Of a DNA stretch of 30,978 nucleotides, positions 19,631 through 28,614 are shown piece after piece. This stretch comes from a virus. The stretch lies in IMG/VR virus record IMGVR_UViG_3300037296_000224, positions 1-30,978 of that record, one strand, 5' to 3'. Both the position numbers and the translations under genes were made by a program. How positions within the stretch are numbered: the stretch's first letter is position 1; every line of letters begins with the position of its first letter. The notes beneath the pieces were generated by a model. It did not search any database. It was not told the origin of the DNA and saw only the letters and a list, made by a program, of their open reading frames with translations.

Positions 19631-19809
19631 TGGCTAAGAAAAAGCAAACAGAAAAATACTTTAATTGTAGCACTTGTAGAGAGAGTGATTACTTCTTAGG
19701 GGTGATGTATTGTACTTGCAGAAATAGTAAAGAAGATGAACCACAATCATCAAGTTTGTGTGAAGACATTAAGAGTTGTAATTTTTATAGAGAGAGAAAA
19801 ATAAAATGA
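19630..19809 (+). CDS. 59-residue cysteine-rich protein
   Basis: A 60-codon frame starting with GTG at 19630, overlapping the previous stop (TAGTG), with a strong GGAGAGG site 8 bases upstream. The product has six cysteines in FNCSTCRES, MYCTCRNS, SLCEDI and KSCNFY, enough to bind one zinc ion. It ends KIK with ATGA overlap into the recombinase. Tight coupling on both sides argues that it is real. Function unknown. Confidence 0.72.
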   Translation: MAKKKQTEKYFNCSTCRESDYFLGVMYCTCRNSKEDEPQSSSLCEDIKSCNFYRERKIK

Positions 19810-20894
19810 TTAGCTCTAAAAGATATGGTTCAAAAGTACAATTAAATCACCTTGTAAAAGGTGATATTACTTATTATATCGTTTATAAAATAGCTGGTAA
19901 AACACAATATAAAAAAGTAGGTAGAAAATCTGAGGGGATAACTGAAAAGAAATGTATAGAACTTAGAAATCAAATACTTAGTGAACAAAGACACGGTATA
20001 GATCTAAGTCAAAAAAGCTTTAAACATTTAACTTTCGACAAATTGGCTGAAACATATTTTGTAAGTAATGAAGCCCATAATAAAAGCAATAAGAAGTACC
20101 AGCAAATGTATCAAAATCATATACAGCCAAGCTTTGGTGATGTGGTTATAGCAAAACTAGATGATAGTTTGATATATGAACTTCAATCACTTAAAAAAGC
20201 TGAAAATAAAAGTAATAGCACTATAAATATCATAGTAAAACTTATCAAGAGAATTGTTGGATTTGGAATAGCAAAAGGTATTATTAATTATAGTCCATTT
20301 AAGAATATAAAACTTTTTAAAATCAACAATACAAGGCTTCGATATCTTAGTAATAGTGAAGTGTTAAGATTAAAAATTGATGTAATAGATAATAAAATAT
20401 TAAATCTTTTTGTAAGAATTGCCCTGGGAACAGGTGCAAGAGCTAGAAGTATTTTAGCTATTCAAAAAAAAGATATAAACCTTGAAAATAGAACTATTAC
20501 AATAAAAGATTTTAAAAGAAATAATACTTACATCGGTTATGTTCCTGATGATACTTTTAAAATGATTATTGAAAATATTGAAAGTTTTGGTGTAAATGGT
20601 TATGTAGTTTCAGCTGATGGAGCTGCTACAAAATATCAAAGAATATATTTAGAACTTACAAAGATATTTAATCAGTTTAATAGTGGATTACTCAAAGATG
20701 ATAGAGCTAACAGGGTAGTAATCCATACACTTAGACATACATTCGCCAGTCATTTAGCAATGCAAGGTGTATCAATCCAAGAGATACAAAAACTGATGAA
20801 CCATAAAGATATTCAGCAAACATTGAAGTATGCAAAACTAAGCCCTGATAGTGGCAGAAAGTTTGCACAAAATCTATATAAGGAAAGTAAATAA
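19806..20894 (+). CDS. Second tyrosine recombinase
   Basis: A 362-residue tyrosine recombinase, distinct from the integrase at 11194. The N-terminal 65 residues resemble an integrase arm-binding domain (ITYYIVYKIAGKTQYKKVG), then comes a core-binding domain (YQQMYQNHIQPSFGDVVIAKL). Catalytic residues are seen in GTGARARSILAIQ (R), IKDFKRNNT (K), HTLRHTFASHL (H and R) and MNHKDIQQTLKYAKL (H and the nucleophile Y). It is on the opposite strand to int, among replication and packaging genes, and ends with TAATG into the next gene. It might resolve genome multimers, or be a second integrase. Confidence 0.9.
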   Translation: MISSKRYGSKVQLNHLVKGDITYYIVYKIAGKTQYKKVGRKSEGITEKKCIELRNQILSEQRHGIDLSQKSFKHLTFDKLAETYFVSNEAHNKSNKKYQQMYQNHIQPSFGDVVIAKLDDSLIYELQSLKKAENKSNSTINIIVKLIKRIVGFGIAKGIINYSPFKNIKLFKINNTRLRYLSNSEVLRLKIDVIDNKILNLFVRIALGTGARARSILAIQKKDINLENRTITIKDFKRNNTYIGYVPDDTFKMIIENIESFGVNGYVVSADGAATKYQRIYLELTKIFNQFNSGLLKDDRANRVVIHTLRHTFASHLAMQGVSIQEIQKLMNHKDIQQTLKYAKLSPDSGRKFAQNLYKESK

Positions 20895-21415
20895 TGCAAG
20901 TTGAATTTAATGGAGTTGATAAAGTTTTAGCAACTCTAAACCCAAAGATATATCAAAAAGCATTAAACAGAACTGTGAATGATATTGGTGCAAAAATGAA
21001 AACACAAACTACCAAAGATGTGCGAAAAACTTACAATATCAAAGCAAGAGATATTAAACAGTTTATGAATATTAAAAGGTCTAGCTATTCTAAAATGCAA
21101 TATCAAATGATGATAAGAAGTAGCCCACTTAATGCTATTCGCTTTGGTGCAAAAGCATTAAAGAAAAGAGGTAATGTGAGTGTGAGAGTTAGAAAAGATA
21201 ACGGTAGAAAAGTATTAAAAAGAGCCTTTTTGTCTAAGAGTGGTAAAGCAGTACTTCAAAGAGAAAAAGGAAGCCAAAAGATTAAGGCTGTATCAACTGT
21301 ATCAATACCCCAAATGTTTAATAAAAAGATACTAAAAAGTGCTGATGATATGGCACAAAAAGAGTTCGGTAAAAAGCTACAAGATAACTTTAATTTCTAC
21401 ATAGGAAAGGTCTAA
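20894..21415 (+). CDS. Minor tail protein Z (GPZ family)
   Basis: A 173-residue, strongly basic protein with the pattern of prophage minor tail protein Z: LATLNPKIYQKALNRTVNDIGAKMKTQTTKDVRKTYNIKARDI near the N-terminus, then a beta segment with IRFGAKALKKRGNVSVRV. In other phages this gene lies with the tail or head-completion genes; here it is between a recombinase and the terminase, away from the tail. The ATG overlaps the recombinase stop (TAATG). Confidence 0.75.
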   Translation: MQVEFNGVDKVLATLNPKIYQKALNRTVNDIGAKMKTQTTKDVRKTYNIKARDIKQFMNIKRSSYSKMQYQMMIRSSPLNAIRFGAKALKKRGNVSVRVRKDNGRKVLKRAFLSKSGKAVLQREKGSQKIKAVSTVSIPQMFNKKILKSADDMAQKEFGKKLQDNFNFYIGKV

Positions 21416-21818
21416 AAAAGTGGCTTTATTTATGGGTAGAAATAGGGTAGAAATTTCAACACTTCTTTTTATATCAATATCGATAGTCAAGTATTCTATC
21501 ATCAGAGTTTGTAGCTGGTTATGTTATTGGTTAATTAAATGTAACTATAGGGAATATATATATGGGGTAGTGGCTATTGATATAAATAGCTATAAAGCCC
21601 TTATTTTAGGGGAAGTCAAAGGTACTATATCAAGGTTTACCAGTAAGGGTGCTAGCGATCGCGAAAAAGTACTAGATACAGACAAAATTAACTTGGTTAA
21701 TTTTTTAAGTATAGCTCAATACTTAACGAAGCATTTGTCAATGGTAGCTGGTGGCACTTTCGTAACCACTTCTCAACTTGGTTAAGTTTTAGGTGTTATT
21801 AAGTTTGGAGGTTAATAA
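21416..21818. other. Intergenic stretch, candidate cos region
   Basis: These 403 bases lie directly before a lambda-like small terminase gene, where lambda has cos. Three related copies of TTGGTTAAKT are found at 21527-21536, 21693-21702 and 21778-21787 (the last with one change), and could be small-subunit binding (R-type) sites; the middle one is within TTAACTTGGTTAA, a perfect dyad. A rare G/C-rich patch, GCTAGCGATCGC (21651-21662), has an 8-base palindrome and is a possible nicking region. A direct repeat GGGTAGAAAT is at 21434 and 21445. A 121-codon GTG frame crosses the stretch but does not look coding. Confidence 0.45.
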
Positions 21819-22454
21819 ATGGATGTAAATTACATAACAAAGATAGATTTGGCACGAGCAAATGGTGTGAGTGCTGCTTACATTTCAAAGCTTGTAAAAA
21901 AGGGATTATTTGATAATTGTCTTGATGGTAAAAAACTAAAAAGAGATTGTGCTTTAAAAACATATCTTGATGTTAAAGATCCAAAAAGAGATAATCAAAG
22001 AGAAGCAAACAGAAATTCTAAAATATCACCAGCAAAAAAAGCAGCAGCGAAAAAAAGAATAATTTCAAAACCAGTTAATGAAATTGAAGACAATACAAGT
22101 GAAGATATAAGAGATGCTGGATTATATAATCAAGATAATCTCACAGATTTAGAAGGACTGATAAAAAGTGCTGTAACTTCTGCGCAAAAAGTAAATGTTA
22201 TCAAAGACTTTTGGACTGGTAAAATTAATGAACAAAAGTTTTTAGAAGGTCAAAAGCTTTTAATACCAAAAGAACAAATTGTTAAAGATATACAAAGAAT
22301 TTTAAAAGCTTTTAGAGATAGAGCTTTATCTTTACCTACAAAAATATCAAGTGATTTGGTTGGATTAACTGAAAAAAGAGAAGTGGCTGCTGTAGTTGAA
22401 AGTTATATGTATGAACTATTAGAAGACCTTAGTAATTTAGAAGATGTAGAATGA
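21819..22454 (+). CDS. Terminase small subunit (lambda Nu1-like)
   Basis: A 211-residue DNA-packaging protein. The N-terminal helix-turn-helix (TKIDLARANGVSAAYISKLVKKG, 6-28) is of the Nu1/DUF1441 type that recognises cos DNA. A lysine-rich linker follows, then a helical C-terminal domain (AFRDRALSLPTKISSDLVGLTEKREVAAVVESYMYELLEDLS, about 164-205) that matches the family. It has GGAGG seven bases before the ATG and overlaps the large subunit gene by four bases. It should bind sites in the preceding stretch. Confidence 0.82.
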   Translation: MDVNYITKIDLARANGVSAAYISKLVKKGLFDNCLDGKKLKRDCALKTYLDVKDPKRDNQREANRNSKISPAKKAAAKKRIISKPVNEIEDNTSEDIRDAGLYNQDNLTDLEGLIKSAVTSAQKVNVIKDFWTGKINEQKFLEGQKLLIPKEQIVKDIQRILKAFRDRALSLPTKISSDLVGLTEKREVAAVVESYMYELLEDLSNLEDVE

Positions 22455-24238
22455 TTATATCTCAATGTGTAAAAGTTGTGAAACCACCAAAAAAGCTTAC
22501 AGTATCTCAATGGAGTGATGAATATAGACAATTATCAAGTGAAGCTTCAGCTGAAAGTGGAAAATGGCGAACAAGTAGAGCTGAATATCAAAGGGGTATT
22601 ATGGACGCATTTAGTGACCCTAGTATTGATACTGTTGTTTGGATGAGTTCGGCACAAGTTGGAAAAACTGAAGCACTACTAAATATCATTGGTTACTTTG
22701 TAGACCAAGACCCAAGCCCTATGTTATTGCTACAACCAACTTTAGATATGGCACAAGCATTTTCAAAAGATAGATTAGCACCAATGACAAGAGATACAAA
22801 AGTTTTAACTCATAAAATTAAAGATAGTAAAGCTAAAGATAGTGGAAATACTATCTTGCACAAAAGCTTTGCTGGTGGTCATATAACTATGGCTGGTGCA
22901 AATAGTCCGGCTTCACTTGCTTCAAGACCAGTAAGAGTAGTTTTGTGTGATGAAGTAGATAGATACCCACCAAGTGCTGGTGCTGAGGGTGACCCAGTAA
23001 ACTTAGCATTTAAAAGAAGTACCACATTTTGGAATAAAAAAAGAATGCTTACAAGTACACCAACAATAAAAGATGTTAGTAGAATTGAAGCAGCTTATGA
23101 AGATAGCGACCAAAGAAAATTTAATATACCGTGTCCTGAATGCTCAGCACTACAAGTTTTAAAATGGTCTAATGTTTCTTGGGATGATAATAAACCTGAT
23201 ACTGCTAAATATCATTGTGAACATTGTGGAACCGGTTGGGATGATAGCACGAGATGGAGAGCTGTAAGTAAAGGTGAGTGGATAGCTGAAGCACCAGCAA
23301 ATGGTGTAGCTGGTTTTTGGTTAAATGAGATTTATAGCCCTTGGGTTAAACTATCAGATATGGCTAAAGCATTTACTGAAGCTAAGAAGTCACAACATAC
23401 TTTAAAAACTTTTGTAAATACTTCACTTGGTGAAACTTGGGAAGATGACCAAGGTGAACAAATTGAAGATAATAAGCTTATGGCTAATCGTGAAGATTAT
23501 ACAGTTTTACCAAAAGAAGCTGTAGTACTTACTTGTGGAGTTGATACACAAGATGATAGATTAGAGGGTGAGGTGAAAGCTTGGGGTGATGGAAATGAAA
23601 GCTGGGGTGTAATGCCTTTTAGAATCGAGGGTAAACCAAGTCAGAGCCAAGTATGGGATGATTTAGACAATATTATAAATGCAACTTACAAAAGAATTGA
23701 TGGCATAGAACTTAGAGTGTTTTGTACTTGTATTGATAGTGGTGGACATTTCACGGATGAAGTTTATAAATTTTGTAAAAAAAGAGAAATAAAAAGAGTA
23801 TTTGCAATAAAAGGTTCAAGTATAGCTGGTAAACCTATTATATCAAGACCTACTACATCAAACAAATTAAAAGTAAAACTTTTTACAGTTGGAACAGATA
23901 CAGCAAAAGAGCTTATTTTTTCAAGGCTTCAACTAGAAGAATTCGGTGAGGGTTTTATGCACTTTAATAAATTCTTTGATGAAGAATATTTTAAAATGCT
24001 TACAAGTGAAAAACTAGTAACAACTTACAAAAAAGGTAGACCTGTTCGAGTTTGGAAACCTACAAGACCACGAAATGAAGCACTTGATTATACTGTTTAT
24101 AATCTTGCAGCACTTGCAATATTAAATCCAAATTATAAAAAAATTCAAGAAAACATAAGACCGATTGAAAAAGAAACTGTATCCACACAAAAAACAATGA
24201 GACCAAAAAAAAGAGGATGGGTTAATGACTGGAAATAA
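22451..24238 (+). CDS. Terminase large subunit (lambda gpA family)
   Basis: A 595-residue GpA-type terminase: an ATPase motor plus nuclease that cuts concatemers and pumps DNA into proheads. Visible parts: KWRTSRAEYQRGIMDAF, the Walker A-like SSAQVGKTEALLN (residues 66-78), Walker B VVLCDEVDRYP, the TSTPT coupling motif, a zinc-binding pair CPEC...CEHC (about 228-259), and the nuclease aspartate region LTCGVDTQDDRLEGEV with the later CIDSGGH. Length is near lambda gpA (641). The gpA family is linked with cos packaging, hence cohesive ends are expected. Confidence 0.95.
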   Translation: MIISQCVKVVKPPKKLTVSQWSDEYRQLSSEASAESGKWRTSRAEYQRGIMDAFSDPSIDTVVWMSSAQVGKTEALLNIIGYFVDQDPSPMLLLQPTLDMAQAFSKDRLAPMTRDTKVLTHKIKDSKAKDSGNTILHKSFAGGHITMAGANSPASLASRPVRVVLCDEVDRYPPSAGAEGDPVNLAFKRSTTFWNKKRMLTSTPTIKDVSRIEAAYEDSDQRKFNIPCPECSALQVLKWSNVSWDDNKPDTAKYHCEHCGTGWDDSTRWRAVSKGEWIAEAPANGVAGFWLNEIYSPWVKLSDMAKAFTEAKKSQHTLKTFVNTSLGETWEDDQGEQIEDNKLMANREDYTVLPKEAVVLTCGVDTQDDRLEGEVKAWGDGNESWGVMPFRIEGKPSQSQVWDDLDNIINATYKRIDGIELRVFCTCIDSGGHFTDEVYKFCKKREIKRVFAIKGSSIAGKPIISRPTTSNKLKVKLFTVGTDTAKELIFSRLQLEEFGEGFMHFNKFFDEEYFKMLTSEKLVTTYKKGRPVRVWKPTRPRNEALDYTVYNLAALAILNPNYKKIQENIRPIEKETVSTQKTMRPKKRGWVNDWK

Positions 24239-24443
24239 TTTACACGCTGGAGACTGGAAAGATGACAAGAGAGGTAGACCGCTTGTTAAAGATAAAAAAA
24301 TAAAAGTACCACGAGTTGTTGTAAAACAGGGTACCCTAAAAATGATCGAAAAGATCGCAGATGAACAAGGTGTTTCAAGAAGTGAACTCTTTCAAAGAGC
24401 CCTTGATAGCTTGGTTTTGATGACCTATGGTCAAAAGTTTTAG
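24225..24443 (+). CDS. Small ribbon-helix-helix-like protein
   Basis: A 72-residue basic protein that overlaps the terminase end by 14 bases. Its C-terminal half (VPRVVVKQGTLKMIEKIADEQGVSRSELFQRALDSLVLMTYG) has the strand-helix-helix pattern of CopG/Arc-like DNA-binding proteins. It could regulate the following head operon or be a partner of terminase. The 78 bases after it carry a possible promoter (GATAAT) and no gene. Confidence 0.6.
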   Translation: MTGNNLHAGDWKDDKRGRPLVKDKKIKVPRVVVKQGTLKMIEKIADEQGVSRSELFQRALDSLVLMTYGQKF

Positions 24444-24521
24444 ATTTTATTTAAAGGGGATCTTTAAAAAGAGTCCTGTTTTTTGAGATAATACTCTCAT
24501 AATAAAAAAAGGATTTATATT

Positions 24522-24761
24522 TTGACTGAACCTACATTTGCTGCACAAATGCTTACAAAAATAGAAGCCATGCTACTTGGTAAAGCTGATAATGATGTAG
24601 CTAAGTATGAAATAGCCGGTAGGTCTTTAGAAAAATATTCTTTTAGTGAACTTCAAACATTGAGAAGACAATACAAAGGTGAGGTGAAATCTGAACAAGT
24701 AGCTGCTGATTTAGCTGCTGGACTTGGTAACCCAAGTAGAAAAGTACTCACTAGGTTTTAA
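24522..24761 (+). CDS. Head-tail connector (lambda gpW-like)
   Basis: A 79-residue protein with the gpW pattern: FAAQMLTKIEAMLLGKADNDVAKYEIAGRSLEKYSFSELQTLRRQYKGEV, in which a helix, a short beta hairpin and a second helix are evident. gpW closes the filled head and prepares the connector for the tail. It uses a TTG start with AAGGA upstream and overlaps the portal ATG by one base (TAATG), the same order as lambda A-W-B. Confidence 0.82.
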   Translation: MTEPTFAAQMLTKIEAMLLGKADNDVAKYEIAGRSLEKYSFSELQTLRRQYKGEVKSEQVAADLAAGLGNPSRKVLTRF

Positions 24762-26224
24762 TGATGAAATTATTTGGACTTGAAATAAAAAAAGCAGTAT
24801 CACCAACACAAAAAAAATCTTTTAATGCTGCAAATACTGGAAATCTCTATGCTTCTTGGATTCCATCAAACAACACCGCTGATGTAGATATCAAAAAAGA
24901 TTTAAAATCTATTCGTAATCGAAGTCGTGAACTTATGCGAAACGATGACTATGCAAAAAAATTCAAAAGAATGATCAAGTCAAATGTGGTTGGTAGTCAA
25001 GGTATAAAACTTCAAAATCAAGCAAAAGACTTAAATGGCAATTTAGATAAAAAAGCAAACACAGAGATAGAGACTGCATGGAAAAAATGGGCGAAAAAAT
25101 GTAACTGTGATGTTACTGGAAGATATTCGCTTATAGATATTAAAAAAATGGCTATGGGAACACTTGCTGAAGATGGCGAAGTACTTATTCGAAAGATAAA
25201 AGGCTTTGATAATGAGTTTGGTTTTGCACTTCAATTACTTGAAGCTGATCATTTAGATGAACAATACAATGATTTAAATAAAAATATTTTAATGGGTATA
25301 GAATACGACAGATGGAGCAAACCTATTGCATATCATCTTCATAAAACTCATCCAGGTAATCAAACTCTAACTACAAGAGATACTACAAGAGAGAGAATAC
25401 CAGCTGATGAAATCAATCATCTGTTTTTACCATTAAGAATAAGTGCTACTAGAGGTGTACCTTGGATGCATACAGCTATGACTAGAATGAAAATGGTTAA
25501 TGGCTATGAAGAAGCTGAACTTGTAGGGGCGAGACTTGGAGCTAGTAAAGCTGGTTTTTACACAAGAGATAAAGCTGATGGTGAATATAACGGTGATACT
25601 TCTCAACATGGTACACCAGTAAATGAAGTAACACCAGGTGAATTTGAAGTACTACCTGAGGGTTGGGACTTTAAATCTTATGATCCACAACATCCATCAA
25701 CTGCATTTAAAGATTTTATGAAAGTTGTTTTGAGAGGTATTTCAAGTGGTCTTGATGTGAGTTATAACACTTTAGCAAATGATTTAGAGGGTGTAAATTA
25801 TAGCAGCTTAAGAAGTGGAGTTTTAGAAGAAAGAGAGGTTTGGAAAGATCTTCAAAAGTGGCTAGCAGAACATTTACTTGATGATATTTTTACTGATTGG
25901 TTAGATATGGCACTTTTAACAAAGTCTTTATCATTGCCATTTTTTAAATATGAAAAATTTAACAATCCCACTTGGCTTCCTCGTGGTTTTGCGTGGGTTG
26001 ATCCACTCAAAGATATGCAATCAAATATTTTAGCATCAAAAGAGGGATTAAAAACTCATACACAAATAGCTAGTGAAATGGGTCAAGATATAGAAGAGTT
26101 ATACCAACAATTAGCCAAAGAAAAAGAACTTAGAGCTAAGTATGGAATTACAACAATTAGTGAAGCTGAGCTTATGCAGTCACTAGCAGAAACTGCACAA
26201 ATAGAAAAAGAAGAGGATAAATAA
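24761..26224 (+). CDS. Portal protein (lambda gpB-like)
   Basis: The 487-residue product is a phage portal of the lambda B family. Family blocks include RSRELMRNDDYAKKFKRMIKSNVVGSQGIKLQ, MGTLAEDGEVLIRKI, LLEADHLD, NHLFLPLRISATRGVPW and GISSGLDVSYNTLANDLEGVNYSSLRSGVLEEREVW. Twelve copies form the ring through which DNA enters and leaves. It follows gpW directly and precedes the protease-capsid gene by one base. Confidence 0.95.
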   Translation: MMKLFGLEIKKAVSPTQKKSFNAANTGNLYASWIPSNNTADVDIKKDLKSIRNRSRELMRNDDYAKKFKRMIKSNVVGSQGIKLQNQAKDLNGNLDKKANTEIETAWKKWAKKCNCDVTGRYSLIDIKKMAMGTLAEDGEVLIRKIKGFDNEFGFALQLLEADHLDEQYNDLNKNILMGIEYDRWSKPIAYHLHKTHPGNQTLTTRDTTRERIPADEINHLFLPLRISATRGVPWMHTAMTRMKMVNGYEEAELVGARLGASKAGFYTRDKADGEYNGDTSQHGTPVNEVTPGEFEVLPEGWDFKSYDPQHPSTAFKDFMKVVLRGISSGLDVSYNTLANDLEGVNYSSLRSGVLEEREVWKDLQKWLAEHLLDDIFTDWLDMALLTKSLSLPFFKYEKFNNPTWLPRGFAWVDPLKDMQSNILASKEGLKTHTQIASEMGQDIEELYQQLAKEKELRAKYGITTISEAELMQSLAETAQIEKEEDK

Positions 26225-26225
26225 A

Positions 26226-27977
26226 ATGCCAAAAAAAACTATGGAATTAAAACCACAATTTAGAGATTTAGAGCTTAAAAGCTTTGATGAAAAAAAAAGA
26301 ACAGTATCACTATCTTTTAGTAGTGAAGACCCTTATGAAAGGTATTGGGGTGTTGAGATTTTAGACCATTCAACTACATCAGTAAATATGGAGCGAATTA
26401 ATAACTCAGCACCACTATTATTTAATCATAATCGTGATGAAGTAATAGGTGTTGTTGAATTTGCAAAGGTTGAAGATAAACGAGGTATTGCAGTTGTTAG
26501 ATTTGGTAATAGTAAAAAAGCCAAAGAAGTATTTAGTGATGTGGTTGATGGGATTATGAAAAATGTATCTGTGGGATACCAGATAGATGAAATGAAACTT
26601 GAAAGCGAAAAGGATGGTGTGGAAACTTACCGAGTAACTGGATGGCAACCGTTTGAAATATCAATAGTTTCAATACCAGCTGATAATACAGTAGGTGTTG
26701 GTCGTAGTGCTGATGATTTGAAAGAATCTGAAGTTAAAATTTTAAATCAAAAAAAGGAAATACCAAAAATGACAGAAGAAGAAAGAAAAGCTTTAGAATT
26801 AAAAGCACAAACAACAGAAAGAAATAGAGTAAGAGAAATTGGTGCAATTGGTACAAAACACTCAATGACTGAGATTGCTACTAAAGCGATTGAAGATGGT
26901 ATGAGTACAGATAATTTTAGAACAATGGTTCTTGAAAAAATGGGATCAGCAAAACCAGTTGATAGTAAACAAGCACAAATCGATATGAATAAAAATGAAG
27001 TTAAAAGTTACTCTTTTTCAAAAGCTTTAGCAGCTGCTGTAAGTGGTGACTGGACAAAAGCACAAAATGAAAAAGCAGCAAGTGATAAAGTTGCAAAAAT
27101 GTTAGGTAAAGATTCAAGAGGTTTTTTTGTTCCACATCAAGTACTTCAAAGAGAATTAACAACTACAACTGGTGCTGCTATTGTTGATACTACAGCCGGT
27201 GGTGCTAACTTCATTGAGATGTTAAGAAATAAACTTGTAATAGCTAAGCTTGGTGGTCAAGTTCTTAGTGGGCTTCAAGGTAATGTAGCTATTCCAAAAC
27301 AAACTGGTACTGCTACTGCATACTGGATAGCTGAAGGTGGTGATACAACTGCAAGTGAATTAGGTCTTGGTCTAATTGAGTTAAAACCAAAAACAGTAAG
27401 TGCTAAAACTGCATACACTAGACAAATGTTACTTCAAGGTAACCCTGATATTGAAGCTTTAGTTATGAATGATTTAGCTGCAAATATTGCTTTAGCTATT
27501 GATAAAGCTGCTATTAGTGGTACTGGTGCAGCTGGACAGCCATTGGGTGTTTTAAATACTACTGGTATCAATGGCGTAGACTGTTCAGCTGGTTTAACTT
27601 GGGCTAAAGTTGTTGATTTTGATACACAAATTGCTAATAGTAATGCTGATATTGACAATATGAACTTTATTAGTGGTGCTAGTGTTACTGGTAAATTAAA
27701 AACTACTTTAAAATCAACTAATGGAAGCGAACACTTACTTGAAAAAGGTGAAATAAACGGTTACAAGCATACAAGAACAAATCAAGTAGCTGCAAGTACT
27801 TTACTATTTGGTGACTTTAGCCAAATGATAACTGGTCTATGGGGTGGGCTTGATATTATGATTGACCCTTACGAAAAAGCTGATAGTGGTGGGATTGTTA
27901 TTAGAGCATTCCAAAGTGTTGATATTGGTGTTAAATATCCTGAAGCATTTACAGCTTCTACAAATATTCCAGCATAA
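26226..27977 (+). CDS. Prohead protease-major capsid fusion (HK97 type)
   Basis: One 583-residue frame joins two usually separate functions. Residues 1-165 are an HK97-type S78 maturation protease: LLFNHNRDEVIG with probable catalytic H68, then GIMKNVSVGYQI with S115, and TGWQPFEISIVSIPAD. Residues 183-265 are a charged helical scaffold-like (delta) segment. Residues 265-583 are the HK97-fold capsid, with GGANFIEMLRNKLVIAKLGGQVLSGL, AYWIAEGGD and WGGLDIMIDPY. The protease should cut itself free and remove the scaffold during maturation. Such fusions are known in several siphophage and myophage groups. Confidence 0.9.
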   Translation: MPKKTMELKPQFRDLELKSFDEKKRTVSLSFSSEDPYERYWGVEILDHSTTSVNMERINNSAPLLFNHNRDEVIGVVEFAKVEDKRGIAVVRFGNSKKAKEVFSDVVDGIMKNVSVGYQIDEMKLESEKDGVETYRVTGWQPFEISIVSIPADNTVGVGRSADDLKESEVKILNQKKEIPKMTEEERKALELKAQTTERNRVREIGAIGTKHSMTEIATKAIEDGMSTDNFRTMVLEKMGSAKPVDSKQAQIDMNKNEVKSYSFSKALAAAVSGDWTKAQNEKAASDKVAKMLGKDSRGFFVPHQVLQRELTTTTGAAIVDTTAGGANFIEMLRNKLVIAKLGGQVLSGLQGNVAIPKQTGTATAYWIAEGGDTTASELGLGLIELKPKTVSAKTAYTRQMLLQGNPDIEALVMNDLAANIALAIDKAAISGTGAAGQPLGVLNTTGINGVDCSAGLTWAKVVDFDTQIANSNADIDNMNFISGASVTGKLKTTLKSTNGSEHLLEKGEINGYKHTRTNQVAASTLLFGDFSQMITGLWGGLDIMIDPYEKADSGGIVIRAFQSVDIGVKYPEAFTASTNIPA

Positions 27978-27984
27978 GGTGTAA

Positions 27985-28293
27985 ATGATGAAAAAAGATT
28001 TAGTAACTATTACTATTCTTAGCACTATCTTTGTACGAGGTGATATGTACAAAGAGGGTGAAGAGGTAGAAGTAAATCAAAGAGAAGCAAAAGAGCTTAT
28101 CACAAGAGGTGTAGCAACTGATGAAAAAGATGTTGAAATTGAAGAAGATACAACTGTAGCTATTGAAGATATGTTGAAGCCTGACTTATTTGAGTATGCG
28201 GAATCATTAGGTATTGATGTACCAAGCTCAGCAACTAAAGCTGAAATCATTGAACTTATTAATGAGCTTGATAAAGATGAGGGTGAAGAGTAA
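27985..28293 (+). CDS. Head accessory protein, unknown role
   Basis: A 102-residue acidic protein. The N-terminal part (VTITILSTIFVRGDMYKEGEEVEVNQREAKELITRGVA) is a small beta unit common in proteins after capsid genes. The C-terminal part (EDMLKPDLFEYAESLGIDVPSSATKAEIIELINE) resembles a SAP/HeH-like helix-extended-helix motif. It lies between capsid and head-tail joining genes, so a packaging or head-completion role is likely. Confidence 0.6.
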   Translation: MMKKDLVTITILSTIFVRGDMYKEGEEVEVNQREAKELITRGVATDEKDVEIEEDTTVAIEDMLKPDLFEYAESLGIDVPSSATKAEIIELINELDKDEGEE

Positions 28294-28296
28294 CCA

Positions 28297-28614
28297 ATGA
28301 ACTTACAAGGGATGATAGATAAAGATTTAGAAGCTTGTTTTGATAAAGATGAATTTGGTGTTGAAGCTGTGCATTATTTCGCCGGCGAAAATGAAACACT
28401 AGATGTAATCTTTGATGAAACAACTGATGTAGTACTTGAAAAAGGTGAGTATGCTGGTGTAGAAACTACTGTACCATCACTTCAATTATCTACATCAAAA
28501 GCTTCAAATATTGGTCATAAATCCCTTTTTGTAATTGGTGAAGAAAATTTTGGTGTGATTGAAAAACATAAACAAAATGATAGCACTACTAAAGTGTATT
28601 TGGATAGACAATAA
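28297..28614 (+). CDS. Head-tail joining protein (lambda FII-like)
   Basis: A 105-residue protein with the small beta-barrel pattern of FII-like head completion proteins: AVHYFAGENETLDVIFDETTDVV, VPSLQLSTSKASNIGHKSLFVIGEENFGVIEKHK and a final VYLDRQ. It sits after the capsid block and overlaps the next start by one base (TAATG). The exact attachment role is inferred from position and fold pattern. Confidence 0.65.
   Translation: MNLQGMIDKDLEACFDKDEFGVEAVHYFAGENETLDVIFDETTDVVLEKGEYAGVETTVPSLQLSTSKASNIGHKSLFVIGEENFGVIEKHKQNDSTTKVYLDRQ

Noticed and set aside
21420-21785. 121-codon GTG frame before the terminase genes
   Set aside because: Rich in AGG, GGG and other codons unusual here, no clear ribosome-binding site, no recognisable domain, and it covers the repeats and palindromes of the likely cos region. 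Probably fortuitous.
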